Assembly: GCA_002393815.1 (NCBI GenBank) | Contig: DGUB01000007.1 | Span: 1 to 9,082 of the forward strand | DNA length: 9,082 bases | Reading direction: 5' to 3' | Source of the DNA: Ruminococcus sp. UBA4321 | GTDB lineage: Bacteria; Bacillota; Clostridia; Oscillospirales; Ruminococcaceae | Shown: one piece after another, positions 1 through 4,928 of the stretch | Position numbering within the stretch: position 1 is the first letter of the stretch | Layout: each line of letters begins with the position of its first letter | Notes under the pieces: generated by a model | The model's database searches: none | Told to the model about the DNA's origin: nothing | The model's input: only the letters and a program-made list of their open reading frames with translations | Translations under genes and position numbers: made by a program

Positions 1-74
1 TCAACGACCTTTCCAGAGGCTGTGATGCTGACGAAGTCTACAAGATGGCAATCATCACTGCCGGCATGGCATAA
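1..74 (+). CDS. C-terminal end of an unidentified protein (partial)
   Basis: Only the last 23 codons are inside the window, read in the third frame and ending at a TAA at 72-74. The tail contains RGCDADEVYKMAIITAGMA, which reads as ordinary soluble protein rather than noise: it has a mixed acidic/basic helix and a small-residue ending. A strong intrinsic terminator starts 15 nt after the stop codon, which supports this as the true end of a plus-strand gene. The other two plus frames give either an early stop or an unconvincing composition. I do not recognise the family from so short a tail and assign no function. Confidence 0.6.
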   Translation, partial: NDLSRGCDADEVYKMAIITAGMA

Positions 75-88
75 TCTGTAACATGTAA

Positions 89-126
89 AAAAGCTTCTGC
101 AATCCAAATGCAGAAGCTTTTGTTTT
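89..126. terminator. Bidirectional intrinsic terminator between convergent genes
   Basis: A perfect 13-bp inverted repeat (AAAAGCTTCTGCA at 89-101, TGCAGAAGCTTTT at 109-121) encloses a 7-nt loop. On the plus strand it is followed by GTTTTT; on the minus strand the stem runs into a T-tract of six. It lies between the stop of the plus-strand partial gene (74) and the stop of the minus-strand DUF3810 gene (126), so it should end transcription from both sides. Confidence 0.9.
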
Positions 127-1262
127 TACCATCCGTATATGTAATAGCACAGCACCAGAGCCGTCAGCCCGTGATAGCTTGCTGTGCCTTCCGGAATGCC
201 GTTTGCTTTCAGACTGGCATCCATGACAGTATCAGCCACATCAGAAACGATAGCTGTCGGAAGAACTTCTTCATGCCGGTGCGTCTGATAATAATCTTCC
301 GGAACGAAACTGTGCATATCAATCATTACTTCCGGGGAGAGGCGGCTCTCAATTTCAGCATAGCGTTCCCATGCGGCATCATCTTCGCCGAAATTCAAAT
401 CCAGCCAGCTCATCATGTTGATATAGCCGCTGTAGACAAAATCGGGATTGTCGCTTGTCAGACAGGCGCGGAACGCCAGATAACCGGCTTCATCCTCGAA
501 GATATTGCCTTTCAGATGCGTGAATTCATGGCAGATGGTATCCGGCAGATTGACTTCATAGACAACAGGGTTATAATTCGCTTCCATGGAGAACGGAAAG
601 TAAATGCCGAGCAGTCTCTGCTGTGTAAAGAAATAAGAATGTGAAATCGGCTTTGCATCCGGATAAACACCCTTATACTGTGGAAATTCCTGTGAAAGCC
701 GTCTCATGCAGTTTTTGGCTTCAAGCATATAGTTTTCATCATAGGAGATAATAAAATGTCCTGTTTCATCCCGCTTGACTTTTTTGGCAGCCTGATTGGT
801 TTCGTCTACAAGAAGTTCATAAATATCCAGAACATCGGCATTTTTGAACGTCATATTTTCAAGTCTCTGGCTCATCTGCGTTCCCTGATATAAAATAAAG
901 AACCGGAATGTCAGTATAAAAAACAGCCACGTCAGAATCCATCCGTAGAAATGCCCGTAACCTCTTGCAATTTTTCCGCGGCTTCTTTTTGCAAATATCA
1001 TCAACAGAATAAAGCTGATAATACCAATAATCACCAGTGCCACGCCAAGAACTATCATAGATTCGCCGACGGAAAACGAGAATAGTCCCGAAATACTGCT
1101 CCAGAAATCCGAGATTGCCGGAAATATCCATGCAATATAGAAATCTACAGCAGAAGTCAGAAACCGGGAAAGAATATTCACAAGAATCAGAAATATCCAG
1201 ATGCCAAACATCATTCTGGTGGAAAGCGAAAATCTGGATTCTGTTTTTTTACGCATAGTCAT
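126..1262 (-). CDS. DUF3810-family membrane protein with HExxH metallopeptidase-like motif
   Basis: A 378-residue protein. The N-terminal third is membrane-embedded, with hydrophobic stretches at about residues 18-37, 66-90 and 107-127. The rest is a large hydrophilic domain carrying HEFTH at 245-249 followed by E258 (FEDEAGYLAF). This HExxH plus downstream Glu pattern is typical of zinc metallopeptidases and is the hallmark of the DUF3810 family, whose substrate is not established. The open frame extends upstream to about 1421, but that extension lies inside the lysozyme gene and has non-protein-like composition. The start is therefore ATG at 1262 (MTMRKK) or ATG at 1256, overlapping the upstream gene by 14 or 8 nt; a purine-rich AAAGAAAG precedes both. 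The overlap implies translational coupling with the GH25 muramidase, so a cell-envelope role is likely. Catalytic activity is inferred from the motif only. Confidence 0.85.
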   Translation of the reverse strand: MTMRKKTESRFSLSTRMMFGIWIFLILVNILSRFLTSAVDFYIAWIFPAISDFWSSISGLFSFSVGESMIVLGVALVIIGIISFILLMIFAKRSRGKIARGYGHFYGWILTWLFFILTFRFFILYQGTQMSQRLENMTFKNADVLDIYELLVDETNQAAKKVKRDETGHFIISYDENYMLEAKNCMRRLSQEFPQYKGVYPDAKPISHSYFFTQQRLLGIYFPFSMEANYNPVVYEVNLPDTICHEFTHLKGNIFEDEAGYLAFRACLTSDNPDFVYSGYINMMSWLDLNFGEDDAAWERYAEIESRLSPEVMIDMHSFVPEDYYQTHRHEEVLPTAIVSDVADTVMDASLKANGIPEGTASYHGLTALVLCYYIYGW

Positions 1263-2226
1263 CACTTTCTTTATTTTCAGAATTCGTATAGTCCTTGAAG
1301 CAGATATTGACATCCACATCTCCGACCACGCCCGGAACGGTGCCGTCAGAGGCATACTGCCACATCTGATAGTTATAATAATAAGTAGCTTCGTCATTAT
1401 ATTCCGCCAGCCAGAAATCATAGTCTGTCAGTTCGGGAAGGTCAAGTTTCAGGAGGGAAGTTCGCTTGTTCTGATAGACCATCGGAATATAGCCTGCCTG
1501 CTTGATTTTTTCACAGAACACAACACTGCATTCCGTGAGTGTTTTGACGGAAATATTATCGGTTCTCGCGACATCTGTTGTAACGATTTCCCAGTCATAA
1601 ACAATGGGATAAGTAAGTTCAATATTGTCCATTTCTTTGATGACGGAAAGCACCATGTCAGCTTCTTCTTCGGCTTCTTCCGGGGTAATCGCCTGCGAAT
1701 AGAAATATAAGCCGATATCAATACCGGCAGCCTGTGCGCCCTGCACATTGCGCTCGAAATATTCATCCAGAAACAGCTTGCCGCCGGAATATCCACGGTA
1801 GCCAAGCCGAATCATAGCGAAATCCACACCGGATTTTTTCACGGTCTGCCAGTCGATTTCTTCCTGATGGGAAGACACATCAATACCGAATCGGGAAACA
1901 ATATGATTATCTTCCGTATAGTAAGTCTGGTTATTTCGGGTGACATACTGGTCTGCCTGATATTCACAGGCGGGAACATCTGCCAGAACAGGAATCCAGA
2001 TTTCACCGAATTCGGAATCACGGAGAAAAATTTTCTGTCCGGTAGTTTCGTAAATGATTTCGGATTCCAGGATTTCGGTTTCATATTCCGCACTGCCGGA
2101 CGAGAGCGAAGCCGGAACAGTCTGTTCTTTATGTTCTTTCCGGAGCAGGAGCAGTCCGGCAATGACAAGAATCAGTCCGGTAATCATCACAGACTGGAGA
2201 ATTGTCACAAGTTTCAGTTTCTTCAT
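1249..2226 (-). CDS. Membrane-anchored GH25 muramidase (lysozyme)
   Basis: A 325-residue protein predicted to cleave the MurNAc-GlcNAc beta-1,4 bond of peptidoglycan outside the cell. Residues 8-28 form one hydrophobic segment behind a Lys-rich N-terminus (MKKLK), with no clear signal peptidase site, so it is probably an uncleaved anchor. A linker domain of about 85 residues of unknown fold follows. The GH25 domain runs from about residue 114 to the end: it opens with FGIDVSSHQ (D116) and carries the catalytic YDWE motif (D211, E213), IGLYFYSQA, and WLAEY and MWQYASDG near the end. I chose ATG at 2226, with AAAGG 8 nt upstream; an in-frame GTG at 2232 lies only 2 nt from that site. No cell-wall-binding repeats follow the domain. 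The protein is first in a two-gene operon with the overlapping DUF3810 gene. Confidence 0.93.
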   Translation of the reverse strand: MKKLKLVTILQSVMITGLILVIAGLLLLRKEHKEQTVPASLSSGSAEYETEILESEIIYETTGQKIFLRDSEFGEIWIPVLADVPACEYQADQYVTRNNQTYYTEDNHIVSRFGIDVSSHQEEIDWQTVKKSGVDFAMIRLGYRGYSGGKLFLDEYFERNVQGAQAAGIDIGLYFYSQAITPEEAEEEADMVLSVIKEMDNIELTYPIVYDWEIVTTDVARTDNISVKTLTECSVVFCEKIKQAGYIPMVYQNKRTSLLKLDLPELTDYDFWLAEYNDEATYYYNYQMWQYASDGTVPGVVGDVDVNICFKDYTNSENKESDDYA

Positions 2227-2261
2227 AGACACAGCCTTTCAAAAAAATACTTCTTATTTAC

Positions 2262-2290
2262 ATAATAACATAAAATCCGGCATCTGTAAA
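2262..2290 (-). promoter_or_regulatory. Promoter of the GH25-DUF3810 operon
   Basis: Read on the minus strand: TTTACA (2290-2285), a 17-nt spacer, then TATTAT (2267-2262) preceded by TG, giving an extended -10. It lies 36 nt upstream of the lysozyme ATG. The -35 overlaps an imperfect palindrome, TGTAAAGCGTTTTCA (2285-2299), that resembles a catabolite-response element with one extra base. Confidence 0.7.
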
Positions 2291-2393
2291 GCGTTTTCAT
2301 AAATTTTTAACATTACAAATATATGACAGCATTTGAAAAAATATCCTGTACCGGTTCAATGCATGTATTTCAGATTTATTATTTTTACGAATA

Positions 2394-2422
2394 TTGACAA
2401 AATAACTGATTTGTGATATAAT
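2394..2422 (+). promoter_or_regulatory. Perfect consensus promoter of the small toxin-like mRNA
   Basis: TTGACA at 2394-2399, a 17-nt spacer and TATAAT at 2417-2422, with TG one base upstream of the -10 (extended -10). Both hexamers match the sigma-A consensus exactly. Transcription should begin near 2429, giving a leader of about 40 nt. Six bases in that leader, ATCTCC at 2435-2440, are complementary to GGAGAT at 2471-2476, so the leader could fold over the ribosome binding site and start codon. Confidence 0.88.
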
Positions 2423-2453
2423 AAAATCGCTGCCATCTCCGACCGTAATGGGG

Positions 2454-2462
2454 AAGGAGGTG
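2454..2462 (+). promoter_or_regulatory. Full-consensus ribosome binding site of the 29-residue peptide
   Basis: AAGGAGGTG is an essentially complete complement to the 16S rRNA 3' end and lies 6 nt (8 nt from GGAGG) before the ATG at 2469. So strong a site in front of a tiny peptide is the main reason to accept that gene as real, and it implies that translation must be restrained by RNA structure or antisense pairing. Confidence 0.85.
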
Positions 2463-2468
2463 AAAACC

Positions 2469-2558
2469 ATGGAGATTATCAGTTCTTTTCTTGTTTCTGT
2501 CGCAGCAGGGATAGTTACATACTATATCTGCAAGTGGCTGGACAGTCTCAAGAAGTAA
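2469..2558 (+). CDS. 29-residue hydrophobic peptide, candidate Fst-like type I toxin
   Basis: The peptide begins MEIISSFLVSVAAG, continues as one hydrophobic helix to about residue 21 (TYYIC), and ends in KWLDSLKK. That layout (short N-terminus, single membrane segment, Trp-Leu-Asp and a charged polar tail) matches the Fst/Ldr-like family of type I toxins, about 30 residues long, which act at the inner face of the membrane. The proline typical of Fst membrane segments is missing, so it would be a divergent member or a separate family. It has a perfect promoter, a perfect ribosome binding site and an immediate terminator. Codons 3-8 lie in a 15-nt direct repeat whose second copy encodes the 5' end of a convergent antisense RNA. 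Family and toxicity are inferred; the gene itself is well supported. Alternative: a regulatory or membrane-modulating small protein with no toxicity. Confidence 0.8.
   Translation: MEIISSFLVSVAAGIVTYYICKWLDSLKK
2477..2491 (+). repeat. Direct repeat copy 1 (inside toxin codons 3-8)
   Basis: TATCAGTTCTTTTCT, 15 of 15 bases identical to 2639-2653. The flanking bases differ, so the identity is confined to this block. As both copies are in the same orientation while the RNAs are transcribed towards each other, the toxin mRNA here is complementary to the predicted 5' end of the antisense RNA. The block covers bases +9 to +23 from the start codon, inside the ribosome footprint at initiation. Confidence 0.85.
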
Positions 2559-2581
2559 AACATTAGGCAGCACAGCACAAA

Positions 2582-2617
2582 AATACTCGGAGGTTGCCCC
2601 CTCCGAGTATTCTTTTT
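2582..2617. terminator. Shared bidirectional terminator of toxin mRNA and antisense RNA
   Basis: A perfect 12-bp stem (AATACTCGGAGG at 2582-2593, CCTCCGAGTATT at 2600-2611) with a 6-nt loop. The plus strand continues as CTTTTT, and the minus strand reads out of the stem into TTTTTGTG. It starts 24 nt after the peptide stop codon. It would end the toxin mRNA (about 190 nt in total), the antisense RNA, and any read-through from the minus-strand mscS-yqeG operon. Confidence 0.92.
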
Positions 2618-2638
2618 GTGATAACCACAGAATTTGAC

Positions 2639-2653
2639 TATCAGTTCTTTTCT
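2639..2653 (+). repeat. Direct repeat copy 2 (5' end of antisense RNA)
   Basis: The second exact copy of TATCAGTTCTTTTCT. It begins about 8 bp downstream of the minus-strand -10 hexamer (2661-2666), so it forms the very first bases of the predicted antisense RNA. It lies outside any credible protein-coding gene, so its conservation is best explained by base pairing with copy 1 in the toxin mRNA. Confidence 0.85.
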
Positions 2654-2660
2654 GATTATT

Positions 2661-2689
2661 ATTATACACTATCATGCTGCGTTTGTCAA
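2661..2689 (-). promoter_or_regulatory. Perfect consensus promoter for the antisense RNA
   Basis: On the minus strand: TTGACA (2689-2684), a 17-nt spacer and TATAAT (2666-2661). Both hexamers are exact consensus. No convincing protein gene follows: the minus-strand frame across 2385-2675 has no ribosome binding site and begins inside this promoter. The promoter starts only 15 nt after the yqeG stop codon. Confidence 0.88.
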
Positions 2690-2704
2690 GAGGTTTTAAA
2701 AAAT

Positions 2705-3328
2705 TTATCTTCTGTAGGGCGGAATTTCTCCAAGCTGATAATACTGGTCATGCCGTGTATATTTATGATGTTTCCGCCAGATACCGCGCTTTTTGAGTTC
2801 GTGCCGGAGTTCTTTGCCCTCTGTAATGACTAATTTACTGAATTTGATGAGATTGCCTTCGTTGCGCACAAGTCCGGTAATAATGCCGAATGTGTTGCCG
2901 CTGCCGACATCGCTCATGATGCTGTTGCCGATATGCGCCATCTGTGCTTTCAGGAGCGGTGCGCCGTGCTTCCGGGCGTAGCGGTTCTGTACTTCTTCCA
3001 GACCGGCAATCCGCGGCTTGTGTGCATGGGCGATATAATCCACACCAAGTCTTTCACCGAATCGTTCCGCGCGGGAATCAAATGCTGTATTCGACAGCAG
3101 ACAGATTCCAAATCCCATCAGCTTGAGATTCTCAAACAGCGTGACAGCAGCTTTCGGCGGTTTCCAGTCTTCGAGTGCGGCAACAGTATCATCAATATCG
3201 AAAGAAATCACTTTTATGCCGGCAGTTTTCAGCAGCTGATAATCAATCGCATAGATATTTTTCTGATAAACATCCGGAACATAAGTTTTTCTCAGATAAT
3301 CATCTGACATGGATTCAAATTTGCTCAT
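2705..3328 (-). CDS. YqeG-like HAD-superfamily phosphatase
   Basis: A 207-residue soluble protein of the HAD hydrolase superfamily, resembling YqeG (subfamily IIIA). Motif I is SFDIDDT (D44 nucleophile, D46 acid/base), motif II is LLSN (S79), motif III is AHKPR (K104), and motif IV is IGNSIMSDVGSGN (D140). The first acidic position of motif IV, usually GDQ in YqeG proteins, is Asn here (N135). The C-terminus is longer than usual for the family (about 170 residues) and ends in a basic, tyrosine-rich tail. The start is ATG at 3328, with GAGGAG about 10 nt upstream overlapping the stop of the mscS gene; the 14-nt gap indicates a two-gene operon. Known family members are phosphatases of phosphorylated small molecules such as phosphatidylglycerophosphate in some organisms; the substrate here is unknown. 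Confidence 0.88.
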   Translation of the reverse strand: MSKFESMSDDYLRKTYVPDVYQKNIYAIDYQLLKTAGIKVISFDIDDTVAALEDWKPPKAAVTLFENLKLMGFGICLLSNTAFDSRAERFGERLGVDYIAHAHKPRIAGLEEVQNRYARKHGAPLLKAQMAHIGNSIMSDVGSGNTFGIITGLVRNEGNLIKFSKLVITEGKELRHELKKRGIWRKHHKYTRHDQYYQLGEIPPYRR

Positions 3329-3342
3329 AACAGAATCACTCC

Positions 3343-4239
3343 TCAGGAATTAATAATATGAATATCCCTCTGCGGATACGGGATAGAAATCTGATTTTCG
3401 TCGAATGATTTTTTAACCTGTTCGTGCAGGTCATAGTATAAATTCCAGTATTCGGCGTGTGTTGTCCAGACACGGACATAAATCATCACGGCACTGTCCG
3501 CGAGTTCGCCGACCCGGACGGTATAAGCTAGTTCATGATTGACAAGCTGATGCTTTTCCAGAATATCAGAAATTAATTTCTTGGCAAGTTCCGTATCAGA
3601 ATCATAGCCGATTCCAAAATTAATATCCAGACGGCGTTTCGGGTCTTCGGAATAGTTCTGAATGACAGCATTGGAAATCTGATTGTTCGGAATGTAGACA
3701 GCAGTTCCGTCTGCTTTTTTCAGCTTGGTTTGCAGAATGCCGATAGTTTCGACCGTTCCGGTAATTCCGGCATATTCGACGAAATCACCGACTTTCAGCG
3801 GCTTCGAGAACAGAATCAGAAATCCGCCTGCAACGTTCGACAGGCTGTCCTGCAAGGCAAGACCGACAGTCAGTCCGACTGTGCCTATCACCGTGATAAT
3901 CGAAGTCATAGGAACATTCAGAACCGATAATACAATCACAGTCACCAGAATATATAAAACGACTCTTATCAGGGAGTGCAGAAATCCGGCGGCAGTTTTG
4001 TCAAGCTTGCTTCTGGAAAGAGTTCTTCCGAGAAATTTCAGGAAAAATTTGGATAATAAAATTCCTATTACAAATACCAGAGCCGCCGAACCTAAAGACG
4101 GCAGAATCCCCCTTACATATTCCCACATGCCGTTAAATACAGAACCTACATGTTCGGCTTCTCCTGTAATGACTTCACCAAGTTCGGGAACGGTTTCCGT
4201 GATGGTTTCCGTTATGATGTCTGTTGTTTCCATTGTCAA
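3343..4239 (-). CDS. MscS-type small-conductance mechanosensitive channel
   Basis: A 298-residue membrane protein expected to open under membrane tension and release solutes during osmotic downshock. An acidic N-terminal tail precedes three hydrophobic segments at about residues 48-68, 90-108 and 112-143. The third is the pore helix and contains GLALQDSLSNVAGG, followed by FSKPLKVGD, which opens the cytoplasmic beta domain. IPNNQISN (183-190) and the closing IPYPQRDIHI are also family hallmarks. Length is close to E. coli MscS (286). The start could be TTG at 4239, with AAAGGA 7 nt upstream, or ATG at 4233, with a longer 13-nt spacing; I list the TTG. It is first in an operon with the YqeG-like gene and divergent from the decarboxylase genes. 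Confidence 0.94.
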   Translation of the reverse strand: MTMETTDIITETITETVPELGEVITGEAEHVGSVFNGMWEYVRGILPSLGSAALVFVIGILLSKFFLKFLGRTLSRSKLDKTAAGFLHSLIRVVLYILVTVIVLSVLNVPMTSIITVIGTVGLTVGLALQDSLSNVAGGFLILFSKPLKVGDFVEYAGITGTVETIGILQTKLKKADGTAVYIPNNQISNAVIQNYSEDPKRRLDINFGIGYDSDTELAKKLISDILEKHQLVNHELAYTVRVGELADSAVMIYVRVWTTHAEYWNLYYDLHEQVKKSFDENQISIPYPQRDIHIINS

Positions 4240-4273
4240 ATTTTCATCCTTTCTGACAGATTTTTCTTATTTT

Positions 4274-4303
4274 ATTATATAACAGAACAGCAGTTTCTGT
4301 CAA
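4274..4303 (-). promoter_or_regulatory. Promoter of the mscS-yqeG operon
   Basis: On the minus strand: TTGACA (4303-4298), an 18-nt spacer and TATAAT (4279-4274). Both hexamers are exact. It lies 34 nt upstream of the TTG start and back to back with the decarboxylase promoter, with 24 bp between the two -35 elements. Confidence 0.85.
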
Positions 4304-4327
4304 TAGAGAAATTTTTTCAAAAAACGC

Positions 4328-4356
4328 TTGCAAAACATGTAAAAGTATAGTATAAT
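4328..4356 (+). promoter_or_regulatory. Promoter of the decarboxylase beta/gamma genes
   Basis: TTGCAA at 4328-4333, a 17-nt spacer and TATAAT at 4351-4356. The -10 is exact and the -35 matches 4 of 6. The start would be near 4363, with a leader of about 39 nt. A purine-rich GGAGAG lies at 4384-4389, rather far (12 nt) from the ATG at 4402. Confidence 0.75.
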
Positions 4357-4401
4357 AATTACATATGCTGAAATTTTAAGAATGGAGAGTGAACCAATAT
4401 T

Positions 4402-4902
4402 ATGCATCCTTTATTACTGGCAAATCATCTCATCATGCTGGCTGGCGGCATCGACGGCGACAAAAGACCTCTGGACGGTTCGGAAATCTGGGGCGTTACG
4501 CTTGTCGGGCTCGGCGTTGTCATCGCGGCTCTGGCGATTCTGGTTATTGTGATTCTGCTGTTCGGAAAGATTTTCGACCAGATTAACAAGAACCAGAAGG
4601 CAAAAGAAGCCGCTGCTGCCGCTAAGAAAAAGCCCAAACAGGCTCCGGCTAAGAAAGCAGCTGCTCCGGCACAGGCGAAACCCGCTGAAAAGCCTTCCCC
4701 GGCTCCGGCAGTGCAGGCTGTTCCGGCTTCCGATGAAGATGAAGTGATTGCAGTCATCTCGGCAGTTGTCGCCATGATGAGCGAACAGGACGGCAAGAAC
4801 TACAGAATCAAATCCGTTGCCAAATCACAGAGAAACAGCGGATTCAGCGGACGTTCCGCATGGGCGATGGACGGACGCAGACAGAACGTCAATCCGTTCT
4901 GA
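4402..4902 (+). CDS. OadG-like gamma subunit of a sodium-translocating decarboxylase
   Basis: A 166-residue protein with one strong membrane helix at about residues 30-55 (WGVTLVGLGVVIAALAILVI), as in OadG-family gamma subunits that tether the soluble carboxyltransferase to the membrane pump. An Ala/Lys/Pro-rich linker (about 66-110) follows, then an acidic-to-hydrophobic helix (DEDEVIAVISAVVAMM) and a basic, aromatic tail (SAWAMDGRRQNVNPF). These are typical of clostridial OadG relatives. No biotin-attachment MKM motif is present, so this is not the biotin carrier even though the linker resembles that of carrier subunits. The start is ATG at 4402; an in-frame TGA at 4390 excludes an upstream start. 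The beta subunit follows after 26 nt, which supports the assignment. Which acid is decarboxylated (oxaloacetate, methylmalonyl-CoA or glutaconyl-CoA) cannot be told from this subunit. Confidence 0.82.
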   Translation: MHPLLLANHLIMLAGGIDGDKRPLDGSEIWGVTLVGLGVVIAALAILVIVILLFGKIFDQINKNQKAKEAAAAAKKKPKQAPAKKAAAPAQAKPAEKPSPAPAVQAVPASDEDEVIAVISAVVAMMSEQDGKNYRIKSVAKSQRNSGFSGRSAWAMDGRRQNVNPF

Positions 4903-4928
4903 TTTCAGAGAAAAGGAGATTTTAACCA

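Larger units (their letters stand above)
2577..2654 (-). ncRNA. Predicted antisense antitoxin RNA (about 75-80 nt)
   Basis: Predicted from a perfect minus-strand promoter (2661-2689), a start near 2654 and the shared terminator. The RNA would open with AGAAAAGAACUGAUA, fully complementary to toxin codons 3-8. A small stem-loop follows (UGAUAG with UUAUCA, six pairs including one G-U), then the terminator hairpin, which is also complementary to the toxin mRNA 3' end. The order of 5' complementary seed, spacer and shared terminator is that of RNA II in the pAD1 par locus. The exact ends are estimates. No RNA data were available; the promoter, repeat and terminator are visible directly. Confidence 0.75.

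Noticed and set aside
1263..1421. Upstream extension of the DUF3810 frame on the minus strand
   Set aside because: It lies wholly within the GH25 gene in another frame, has non-protein-like composition and lacks a ribosome binding site; the coupled ATG at 1262 or 1256 explains the start.
2385..2675. Minus-strand 96-codon open frame across the toxin locus
   Set aside because: It starts inside the antisense promoter, has no ribosome binding site, crosses the terminator and overlaps the peptide gene. The minus-strand transcript is better read as a non-coding RNA.
4425..4796. Minus-strand Ala/Ser/Thr-rich open frame opposite the OadG-like gene
   Set aside because: A mirror of the Ala/Lys/Pro-rich linker codons; no ribosome binding site or promoter, and the plus-strand protein has clear family features.
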